NCBI GenBank assembly: GCA_910584125.1
Contig: CAJTXU010000012.1
Span: 1 to 64,000, forward strand
Length of the DNA stretch: 64,000 nucleotides
Direction: 5' to 3'
Source of the DNA: an uncultured Muribaculaceae bacterium
GTDB taxonomy: Bacteria > Bacteroidota > Bacteroidia > Bacteroidales > Muribaculaceae
Translations under genes and position numbers: made by a program
The notes under the pieces: model-generated
The model's database searches: none
Told to the model about the DNA's origin: nothing
The model's input: only the letters and a program-made list of their open reading frames with translations
Part shown: positions 55,858-62,831 of the stretch, piece by piece
Layout of the letters: each line of letters starts with the position of its first letter
Position numbering within the stretch: the first letter of the stretch is position 1

Positions 55858-56862
55858 TTACCCGAGTTCGGCGGCCGGGATGCGGTCGCCGGGCTGGTAT
55901 GGGCGGCTGGCGAGGCGGCCGAGCAGGGCGTCAAGGTGGCGGGGGTGGAGGCTGTATCCGGGGCGGACGCAGGCCACGTTGTCGCGGGTGAAGGGTTCGC
56001 CGGCGGCGATTGGCGCGCTGACGTAGAGCGAACGGCTCCACTGGCGTCCGGCGCGTGTCACGTACTCGTCGGCGGGTATGCCGTCGCCTGGGGCCATTGC
56101 GGCCTCGGCGCGACGCACGTCGCGCACCATGGCCGCGAACTCGTCGCGGTCCATCGAGAAGGCCGCGTCTGGTCCGCCGATCTTGCGGTCGAGAATGAAG
56201 TGCTTCTCGACCATCGTCGCGCCGAGCGCGACGCTCATCACCGGCAGCAGACTGCCAGGAGAATGGTCGGAGAGACCGACTTTCACGCCATATCTCTCGC
56301 GCATTTCCGCAATCAGCGACAGATGCGCGTCCTCGATGCGTGCCGGGTATGCCGACGTGCACTTCAGCAGAGTCACGTCGTCGTTGCCCGCCTCGCGGCA
56401 GGCATCTATCGCCTCGCGGATCTCTCGGTCGGAGGCGACTCCGGTGCTGATCACCATCGGACGGCCGAGACGCGCGGCATAGCGGATCAGTTCGAGGTGC
56501 ATCACCTCGAACGACGCGATCTTGTATATGGGGTTGCCGAGCGATTCGAGCAGGTCGACGGCCTCGAGGTCGAAGGGCGTCGAGAAGCATTCCAACCCGC
56601 ATTCGCGCGCCAGCTCGAAGAGTTCGGCGTGCCATTCGTAGGGGGTATAGGCCTCCTTATAGAGGTCGTACAGCCAGCGGCCGTCCCATAGGCCCCCCTT
56701 GAGGCGGAAATCGTCCGAGCGCACGTCGAGCGTCAGGCTGCGCGGCAGGTAGGTCTGGAGTTTGACGGCGTCGGCGCCTGTGTCGGCGATCGCTCGTATC
56801 GAATCGCGGGCAATCTGCAGGTTATGGTTGTGGTTGGCGGAGAGTTCGGCTACGATCAGCAT
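55858..56862 (-). CDS. pseI: Pseudaminic acid synthase (NeuB family)
   Basis: PseI condenses the 6-deoxy-AltdiNAc sugar with phosphoenolpyruvate to give pseudaminic acid. The 334-residue protein has the NeuB fold: AELSANHNHNLQIARDSI (shown in part) at the N-terminus, DAVKLQTYLP, FSTPFDLEAVDLLESL, GLSDHSPGS and VEKHFILDRKIGGPDAAFSMD (shown as KHFILDR, GGPDAAFS), then a C-terminal SAF/antifreeze-like domain from about 275. NeuB (sialic acid) and LegI are the alternatives, but pseB, pseC, pseG, pseF and pseH upstream make PseI by far the best fit. Confidence 0.93.
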   Translation of the reverse strand: MLIVAELSANHNHNLQIARDSIRAIADTGADAVKLQTYLPRSLTLDVRSDDFRLKGGLWDGRWLYDLYKEAYTPYEWHAELFELARECGLECFSTPFDLEAVDLLESLGNPIYKIASFEVMHLELIRYAARLGRPMVISTGVASDREIREAIDACREAGNDDVTLLKCTSAYPARIEDAHLSLIAEMRERYGVKVGLSDHSPGSLLPVMSVALGATMVEKHFILDRKIGGPDAAFSMDRDEFAAMVRDVRRAEAAMAPGDGIPADEYVTRAGRQWSRSLYVSAPIAAGEPFTRDNVACVRPGYSLHPRHLDALLGRLASRPYQPGDRIPAAELG

Positions 56863-56880
56863 GATGATTAATATTTTAGG

Positions 56881-56940
56881 CGGGATGAATCGGGATAAAT
56901 CGGGATTGATCAGGATAAATCGGGATTGATCTCGATTAGC
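56881..56940. repeat. Decamer tandem repeat, 6 units, running into the pseG 3' end
   Basis: Units CGGGATGAAT, CGGGATAAAT, CGGGATTGAT, CAGGATAAAT, CGGGATTGAT and CTCGATTAGC cover the gap between pseG and pseI and the last ten codons of pseG (EINPDLS). They are the same family as 50583-50642. Confidence 0.8.
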
Positions 56941-57914
56941 GAATTGAAAGTTTCGGCGACTTGGCGGCGGGCGGCAGCGAAGTCGATGTCTGGGGGCGAG
57001 GGGAGTCCGGCGGCGGTCGCCTCGCGGAGGCGGGCTTCTATAAGGTTGGGCGGGTCGAGCAGCGAGCCGAGCGCTCCCATCCAGCCGCTTGCCGTTCCGG
57101 CCTCGTAGAAGTCACGCTGGTTGTCGACGAACCACCCCGCGACGACAGGCAGACGCCGTGAGATGGCCTCGACGCAGAGCGTGCTTGCCGGGAAAACGCC
57201 TAAGTCGCAGCTGTTCATGAGCCGCGCCATGCCGGCGGCGTCAAGCCGGCCGTGCCTTACTGTGCTGAGGCGACTGTCGATGTGCGAGTCACAATCTCCC
57301 GGCAGATGAATCTCCGCCTCCGGGAAGACCTCGCTGATCACGCGGCATATCTTCGCGGTCAGCCCGAGCGGGTCGGTGCCTCCTATCGCCGTCATGATGC
57401 GGCGCGGAGCGCCAGTGGAGACTCGCGGCGGCGCCGGCGAGAGAAAGGGGGCGCGCAGGAACGCCCATCCCAGACCGGTGTAGAGGCGCGTGTAGGGCGC
57501 GAGATTGAATTTCTCGCGGGGCAGCGGACAGAACGACACCACGGCGTCGGCCGTGAACCGCCGGTCGTGCGTGTCGTCGATGCAGACCAGCGCCGCGCAG
57601 CGTTCTCTGGCAGCGCTCTGGTAGTGGGCGTCGAAATAGTAGTTGTCGAGCACGGCGATGTCGTCGGGCCCGAGCGTGTCGAGAAAGAGGGCGTCGAACT
57701 CCTTGAGGCCGCTTGCCGCGATGGGCAGCGGGCGGGCTCCGGCGGCGGCGATCTCGTCGAGCTGCCATTGCGACAGGACGCCGTCGGGCGTGTGGCCGGT
57801 CACGACGCAGTCGAAGTCGTCGCGCAGATATGACGCGAGCGCGACGGTGCGGACGAAATGCCCGAAGCCCACCGATCCGCCGGCGTCGGCCCTGAGCACG
57901 GCCCGGCGTCTCAT
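56910..57914 (-). CDS. pseG: UDP-2,4-diacetamido-2,4,6-trideoxy-beta-L-altropyranose hydrolase
   Basis: PseG removes UDP from the acetylated sugar before the PseI step. The 334-residue GT-B-like protein begins MRRRAVLRADAGGSVGFGHFVRT; RADA followed by G-x-GH-x-x-R is the family signature with the catalytic histidine (about residue 19). Later blocks include AVLDNYYFD and IGGTDPLGL. I chose the ATG at 57914, which overlaps the pseF stop by four bases (ATGA), so translation is coupled. Its 3' end is made of a 10-bp repeat tract. Confidence 0.92.
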   Translation of the reverse strand: MRRRAVLRADAGGSVGFGHFVRTVALASYLRDDFDCVVTGHTPDGVLSQWQLDEIAAAGARPLPIAASGLKEFDALFLDTLGPDDIAVLDNYYFDAHYQSAARERCAALVCIDDTHDRRFTADAVVSFCPLPREKFNLAPYTRLYTGLGWAFLRAPFLSPAPPRVSTGAPRRIMTAIGGTDPLGLTAKICRVISEVFPEAEIHLPGDCDSHIDSRLSTVRHGRLDAAGMARLMNSCDLGVFPASTLCVEAISRRLPVVAGWFVDNQRDFYEAGTASGWMGALGSLLDPPNLIEARLREATAAGLPSPPDIDFAAARRQVAETFNSLIEINPDLS

Positions 57915-59086
57915 GGCTTGATGACTGTCTCGAACATCACACATCCGTCTCGTTCGCCCGTCTCGACCCCTCCCAACGAGCGCTCGAGCGCGAGCGACGC
58001 CTCGTTGTTGGGGCGGACGCGCGTCAGTATGGTGCGCACGTCGCGGCGGTCGGCCAGCAGCGCGTAGAGCGCGCCCAGCATACGCCCGGCGTGCCCGCGG
58101 CCGCGGGCACCGGCGTCGAGCCATATGCCGCGTTCCACCGAGTCGGGGCCGATCCATTCCAGATTGACCGAGCCGATGAAGTCTCCTTCGGGAGAGAAGA
58201 CCGCGTAATACTGCTTGTCGCGGCGCGTGCGCAGCGACTCGACGAAAGCCTCGTGGGCCTCGCGGCTTATGACCTGCGTGTTGACCATGCGCGAGCGCAC
58301 GTCGTCGGCGTTGCGGCCGAGGCGCACCAGCTCAGACACCTCGGGCGAGACCTCCGTCAAGGCCACGAGGGAATAGTCTCCGGCCTGGATGCGGCGCGGA
58401 AACGAGAGCATCTCGTATTTCATCTCCGCGAGCCGCCAGTCGACGGGGGTGTCGAGGTCCTGCACTTCGAGTTCAGGGAGCACGACCGGGCGCGTGTCGG
58501 GCCCCCACAGCGAATGCCTCCGGGTGAATGCGGCGACCGTCGAGAAGTAGAACTGCCCCGCGTCGTGATAGGTCTTCTGCAGATCCTGCGAGCGGGCCGT
58601 GGCGTATTCGGGATGTCGCATCGAGATTCGGCCGTCGTCGCCGATGACGAGGCCACGCTGCACGGGGTAGGAATACTCGACGCAAGTGAAGGCGCCCTCT
58701 GCCTCACCGCGCTCGATTATGCCGAACGCGTCGGCGAGTCGGCGCGGGGTGACGAACGGAGCCGTGGCGTAGATGCAGGCCAGGGCGTCGAACGTCCGGC
58801 CGTCGGCGGCGTAACGCTCCAGCACCTCGGCGATGACGTCGGCCGTGGTGGCGTAGTCGTCGGAGGTCGCGTCCGAACGCATGAAGGGCGTCACGGCACC
58901 GTAGCGGCGGGCCACCCCAGCGATCTCGGGGTCGTCGGTCGAGACCATCACCTCGTCGAAACATCCGGCCGCCAGGGCCGCGCGTATCGAGTAGGCGATC
59001 ACCGGAACGCCTGCGAACTCCTTGACGTTCTTGCGCTTGATGCGCTTGCTGCCTCCACGGGCAGGGATTATCGCAATGCACTTCAT
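57911..59086 (-). CDS. pseF: Fusion of CMP-pseudaminic acid cytidylyltransferase (PseF) and acetyltransferase (PseH)
   Basis: One 391-residue protein carries two pathway enzymes. Residues about 1-230 are the PseF nucleotidyltransferase (IIPARGGSKRIKRKNVKEFAG, shown in part; EVMVSTDDPEI; KTYHDAGQFYFS), which makes CMP-pseudaminic acid. Residues about 240-391 are a GNAT acetyltransferase like PseH (SRMVNTQVISREAHEAFVESL, shown in part; GSVNLEWIGPDSVERGIWLD, shown in part; GARGRGHAGRMLGALY with the acetyl-CoA loop; RPNNEASLALERSLG), which adds the N4 acetyl group. The start overlaps the pseC stop by four bases and the stop overlaps pseG. Confidence 0.9.
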   Translation of the reverse strand: MKCIAIIPARGGSKRIKRKNVKEFAGVPVIAYSIRAALAAGCFDEVMVSTDDPEIAGVARRYGAVTPFMRSDATSDDYATTADVIAEVLERYAADGRTFDALACIYATAPFVTPRRLADAFGIIERGEAEGAFTCVEYSYPVQRGLVIGDDGRISMRHPEYATARSQDLQKTYHDAGQFYFSTVAAFTRRHSLWGPDTRPVVLPELEVQDLDTPVDWRLAEMKYEMLSFPRRIQAGDYSLVALTEVSPEVSELVRLGRNADDVRSRMVNTQVISREAHEAFVESLRTRRDKQYYAVFSPEGDFIGSVNLEWIGPDSVERGIWLDAGARGRGHAGRMLGALYALLADRRDVRTILTRVRPNNEASLALERSLGGVETGERDGCVMFETVIKP

Positions 59087-60246
59087 CGCGTCACGAACTC
59101 AATGACCTTGTCGATGACATACTGCTGCTCCTCGTCGGTGAGCGTCGGGAACATCGGGAGGCTCAGGCAGTGCCTGTAATACTCCTCGACCACGGGGAGG
59201 TCGCCCTCTTTCCAGCCGAACTGCCGGTAATACGGCATGAGGTGGAGCGGGGCGTAGTGCACCTGGGCGAGCACGCCCTCCGAGCGCAGGAAGTCGTAGA
59301 GGCCCTTGCGGTCGGGCACCTGGATGATATAGAGGTGGAAGGCGTGGAGGATATCGTCGGCGCGGCGAGGAGTGCGGATGGCCTCGATGCAGGCGAAAGC
59401 CTCGTCATAACGGCGGGCGATCTCCTGGCGGCGGGCTATGCCGGCGTCGGCGCGGTCGAGCTGCGAGATGCCGAGCGCGGCCTGAAAGTCGGTGAGCCGG
59501 TAGTTGAAGCCGAGTTCCTGCATCTCGTAGTACCATCCGCCGTCGCTGTGCGAGAGGCGCGCGGGGTCGCGCGTGATGCCGTGCGTGCGGAAGAGGCGCA
59601 GACGCTCCAGCAGCTCGGGGCTGTCGGTCGTCACCATGCCCCCTTCGCCGGTGGCTATATGCTTGACGGGGTGGAACGAGAAGACGCAGCAGTCGGCAAG
59701 GGAGCCCTCGCCCGTGGTGTGCCGGTGGCCGGCGGAGTCGGTCCACCATGCTCCGGGTGCGTGGCAAGCGTCCTCGATGATCCAGAGGCCGTGGCGGTCG
59801 GCGATGGCGCGCAGGCGCTCGAGGTTGTGGGGGTATCCGGCGAAGTCAACCACCACTATGCCGGCGAAAGTGCCGCGTGGATTCGACTCGAGCAGCGCCG
59901 AGAGCTTGCCCTCGTCCATGAGGTATGTGTCGGGGTCGATGTCGCAGAATGTCACGTCGCCGCCGCAATAGCGGATGCAGTTGGCCGAGGCGGCGAAGGT
60001 CATGGGGGTGACGATGACGCGCTGTCCCGGCGCGACGCCGAGGGCGCGGGCCGCGAGGTGCAGGCCCGAGGTGGCGTTGTTGACGGCCACGGCGTGGCGC
60101 GCGCCGACATAGTCGGCGAACTTGCGCTCGAACTCCTCGATCTTGGGGCCCTGGGTGAGGAAGTCGCTACGCAGGGTCTCGAACACGGCCGCCACGTCCT
60201 CGTCGGTGATGTGCTGGCGGCCGTAAGGTATCGGTTTTTCTCTCAT
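59083..60246 (-). CDS. pseC: UDP-4-amino-4,6-dideoxy-N-acetyl-beta-L-altrosamine transaminase
   Basis: PseC transfers an amino group to C4 of the PseB product, using pyridoxal phosphate. The 387-residue DegT/DnrJ-family protein begins PIPYGRQHITDEDVAAV and has the PLP lysine in FSFHPVKHIATGEGG (about residue 190), plus VIVTPMTFAASANCIRYCGG (shown in part) and DACHAPGA. Length and sequence order fit PseC. It starts 13 bases after the pseB stop and its stop overlaps the pseF start. Confidence 0.93.
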   Translation of the reverse strand: MREKPIPYGRQHITDEDVAAVFETLRSDFLTQGPKIEEFERKFADYVGARHAVAVNNATSGLHLAARALGVAPGQRVIVTPMTFAASANCIRYCGGDVTFCDIDPDTYLMDEGKLSALLESNPRGTFAGIVVVDFAGYPHNLERLRAIADRHGLWIIEDACHAPGAWWTDSAGHRHTTGEGSLADCCVFSFHPVKHIATGEGGMVTTDSPELLERLRLFRTHGITRDPARLSHSDGGWYYEMQELGFNYRLTDFQAALGISQLDRADAGIARRQEIARRYDEAFACIEAIRTPRRADDILHAFHLYIIQVPDRKGLYDFLRSEGVLAQVHYAPLHLMPYYRQFGWKEGDLPVVEEYYRHCLSLPMFPTLTDEEQQYVIDKVIEFVTR

Positions 60247-60259
60247 CTTGTTAACAGTG

Positions 60260-61282
60260 TCACTTCACCTCGAAGTCGGGGTCTACATAACGTTTGATCT
60301 TCTCGCGCATGGTCTCCACGGTCTCCCACTCGGTGTTCTTGTCGGAGCTGTAATGGAAGCCGTCGGGCACGGGCACGCCGTGATGGTGCGAGATATAGTC
60401 CTCGCGCGTGTGCTGGAACGACACCGAGGGGAGGATGGCGTAATAGTCGCCGATGTCGATGGTGTTGAGCGCGTCGGTGGGGGTGATCATTTCCTCGTGG
60501 AGTTTCTCGCCGGGGCGTATGCCGACCTCCACCTGAGGCAGCGAGGGGGCGATGGCCGTGGCCACGTCGGTGATGTTGTAGGAGGGAATCTTCGGGATGA
60601 AGATCTCGCCGCCGAGATGGTGGCCGATCGCCCAGAGCACGAGGTCGACGCCCGCTTCGAGCGAGATGTTGAATCGCGTCATGCGCATGTCGGTGATGGG
60701 CAGCTCGGAGGCTCCGGCGTCGCGGCGGGCGATGAAGAAGGGGATCACGCTGCCGCGCGAGCCCATCACGTTGCCGTATCTCACCACGCTGAACTTCACC
60801 GGGTTGTCGCCCTTGATGTTGTTGGCGGCCGTGAAGAGTTTGTCGCTGGTGAGCTTGGTTGCGCCGTAGAGGTTGATCGGGGCGCAGGCCTTGTCGGTCG
60901 AGAGGGCCACGACGTGCTGCACGCCCGTGGCGAGGGCGGCGTTGATGACGTTCTGGGCGCCGTGCACATTGGTCTTGATGCATTCCTCGGGATTGTATTC
61001 GGCGGTGTCGACCTGCTTGATGGCCGCGGCGTGGATGATCACGTCGATGCCCTGGCAGGCGCGGACCAGACGTTCGCCGTCGCGCACGTCGCCGATGAAG
61101 AATCTCAGCTGGGGATACTTGTCGTGGGGGTATTTCTGCTTGAGCTCGAACTGCTTGAGTTCGTCGCGCGAGTAAATCACGATGCGCTTCACGTCGGGAT
61201 ACCGGCGCAGGATGACCTCGACGAATTTCTTGCCGAACGAGCCTGTGCCGCCCGTGATGAGTATTGACTTGTTGTTGAGCAC
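60260..61282 (-). CDS. pseB: UDP-N-acetylglucosamine 4,6-dehydratase (inverting)
   Basis: PseB starts pseudaminic acid synthesis from UDP-GlcNAc. The 340-residue SDR protein has the Rossmann loop ITGGTGSFGKKFVE, the STDKA motif (VVALSTDKACAPINLYGATK) and the catalytic Tyr/Lys in LYGATK (about residue 140). FlaA1-type inverting dehydratases share this soluble short form. It begins 33 bases after the stop of a GYF/CD225-like gene and leads the pse genes without an obvious terminator between. Confidence 0.94.
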   Translation of the reverse strand: MLNNKSILITGGTGSFGKKFVEVILRRYPDVKRIVIYSRDELKQFELKQKYPHDKYPQLRFFIGDVRDGERLVRACQGIDVIIHAAAIKQVDTAEYNPEECIKTNVHGAQNVINAALATGVQHVVALSTDKACAPINLYGATKLTSDKLFTAANNIKGDNPVKFSVVRYGNVMGSRGSVIPFFIARRDAGASELPITDMRMTRFNISLEAGVDLVLWAIGHHLGGEIFIPKIPSYNITDVATAIAPSLPQVEVGIRPGEKLHEEMITPTDALNTIDIGDYYAILPSVSFQHTREDYISHHHGVPVPDGFHYSSDKNTEWETVETMREKIKRYVDPDFEVK

Positions 61283-61315
61283 TTGGGTGCGGATTTTTAT
61301 GATTGGTTAGTTTAT

Positions 61316-61936
61316 TCAGAAGAACTTGTGGCCCATGAAGGCGAAGAGTATGAGGCCGAGGAAGAATGTTATTCCGGTCCACATCTTTGCCGAACGGTCG
61401 TAGTCGTGCGCGTCGGCGCGCAGTTGCTCGCGCTCGCTGTCGGTGTATAGCGGCTTACCTCTCTTGGAGTCGCTGCGTCGCGACTCGGTCCAGGCCGCGC
61501 GAGCGCGGTAGGAGTAGTATATTGCCACGAAGCCGGTGAGCGGGAAGCAGAAGAGCGTCAGGAATATGGCGATGAAGAGCGTCGGCGAGGGGGGCACGGA
61601 GGTGTCGGGCGTGTCGTCGCGGATGCCCTCGGGCGGAACGCCGCCCCGGCGCACCATAGCGCGGAATCTCGGCGGCACGTCGGCATATGGGTCGTCGGCT
61701 TCGGCCGGCGCGGCCTGGGCGTCGGTCTGTGTGCCTGCGGCGGGGCGCTGCGGATGCATCAGGTCGAAGATGCGCCGGCGGTAGAACCGGCATATGTCGG
61801 CCACCTCCTCGGCCTTCTGCCAGTCGGCCATGCCCTTGCACCACACGTATGTGTCGGGGCGCACCCCGGCCGCCGAGAGTTCGTCGAGCTCGTATGGGCC
61901 GCGGCGTTCGCCGTCGATCATTGCGAAATAGCGCAT
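61316..61936 (-). CDS. GYF_2/CD225-like membrane protein
   Basis: A 206-residue protein. Residues 1-50 (RYFAMIDGERRGPYELDEL, then VWCKGMADWQKAEEVADI) form a GYF_2 domain. A proline-rich, disordered part follows (about 60-115). Two hydrophobic segments (TLFIAIFLTLFCFPLTGFVAIYYS, shown in part; MWTGITFFLGLILFAF at the end) are separated by a basic/acidic stretch; the first with ARAAWTESR fits a CD225/dispanin domain. It lies nine bases after the next gene and 33 bases before pseB, so it may be cotranscribed with the sugar pathway. Function is unknown. Confidence 0.8.
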   Translation of the reverse strand: MRYFAMIDGERRGPYELDELSAAGVRPDTYVWCKGMADWQKAEEVADICRFYRRRIFDLMHPQRPAAGTQTDAQAAPAEADDPYADVPPRFRAMVRRGGVPPEGIRDDTPDTSVPPSPTLFIAIFLTLFCFPLTGFVAIYYSYRARAAWTESRRSDSKRGKPLYTDSEREQLRADAHDYDRSAKMWTGITFFLGLILFAFMGHKFF

Positions 61937-61945
61937 CGGTTTCAG

Positions 61946-62647
61946 TTATAAGGTGCTTAAGAGTGAGTCCAGAACACCCGAAGTGACCAGAATCACTGAA
62001 CTCACGATGCTTATGGCCGCGAACACGAGTGCGATGATGGTCATGGTCTTGGCCGTCGAGTTGGCCGTGTTGCCCGAGGCCTCGTCGCCGTAGGCGAAGA
62101 AGTTGTTGGCCTTGTTGGCGTTGACGGCTCCGATGATGCCCAGCACGATGCCGATTATGTTGCAGCTGCACAGGAAGCTGGCGACGGTGGCGATGATCGC
62201 CCACGGCATCCAGTTGGTGTGCGCCACAGGCTGGCGGAACGGCTGCTGCTGTCCGTAACCGGGCTGCTGGGGGTATCCGGGTTGCTGGGGATAACCGTAG
62301 CCCGGCTGGCCGTAAGGCTGTTGGGGCTGACCGTAAGGCTGTTGGGGCTGACCGTAAGGCTGCTGGGGCTGACCGTAGCCCGGCTGTTGCGGCTGTCCGT
62401 AAGGCTGACCGTAAGGCTGTTGCGGCTGTTGGATGTCAACTTCCTCGCTGAACACCGGATAGTCCGCCACGGGCTGTTCCGTAGCGAGCAGGTCGGCGAG
62501 TTCAGGCAGCGTGGAGGCCTTGACCCAGTTCTCCAGGCCTTCGCGCCACACGGGCGTGTCGGGAGTCAGGCCGGCTTCGCGCAGTTTGTCGGCTGTCAGG
62601 GGCTCTGTCTGCTGCCCGTTGATGATCATGTAATATCTTGTTTCCAT
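61946..62647 (-). CDS. GYF_2/CD225-like membrane protein with Q/P/G/Y-rich linker
   Basis: A 233-residue protein. The start METRYYMIINGQQ opens a GYF_2 domain (to about residue 55, ending WREGLENWVKASTLPEL). Residues about 70-145 are low complexity with repeats of QPQQPYG and PGYG. A CD225-like membrane domain follows (WMPWAIIATVASFLCSCNIIGIVLGIIGA, shown in part; ANKANNFFAYGDE; TMTIIALVFAAISIVSSVILV, shown in part). An earlier ATG at 62674 would lie on the predicted transcription start, so 62647 is preferred. It probably heads the transcript that continues into pse. Confidence 0.82.
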   Translation of the reverse strand: METRYYMIINGQQTEPLTADKLREAGLTPDTPVWREGLENWVKASTLPELADLLATEQPVADYPVFSEEVDIQQPQQPYGQPYGQPQQPGYGQPQQPYGQPQQPYGQPQQPYGQPGYGYPQQPGYPQQPGYGQQQPFRQPVAHTNWMPWAIIATVASFLCSCNIIGIVLGIIGAVNANKANNFFAYGDEASGNTANSTAKTMTIIALVFAAISIVSSVILVTSGVLDSLLSTL

Positions 62648-62678
62648 ATCGAAAATAGTTTCAAAGTAAGTCAATTTG

Positions 62679-62686
62679 CAAATTTA
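62679..62686 (-). promoter_or_regulatory. -7 promoter box upstream of the GYF/CD225-pse gene group
   Basis: On the minus strand this is TAAATTTG, matching TAnnTTTG, with a leader of about 25 bases to the ATG at 62647. No terminator-like hairpin was seen between here and pseI. Confidence 0.6.
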
Positions 62687-62831
62687 CAAAAAAAATGCCA
62701 ATTATCGGCATGTGGATGAAGAAAAGTCAATGCCTCAACAGATGGTCGGCAATTGTTCTTTTGTCTTTTGCATTCATCTTATTTCCCATGTTGGATCTAT
62801 GGGTATGGATTTTCTCTCAAAGGCATCAATC

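Noticed and set aside
57915..58157. A longer start for pseG at 58157
   Set aside because: It would add 81 arginine-rich residues that are a shadow of pseF; the ATG at 57914 gives the conserved RADA start and an ATGA overlap.
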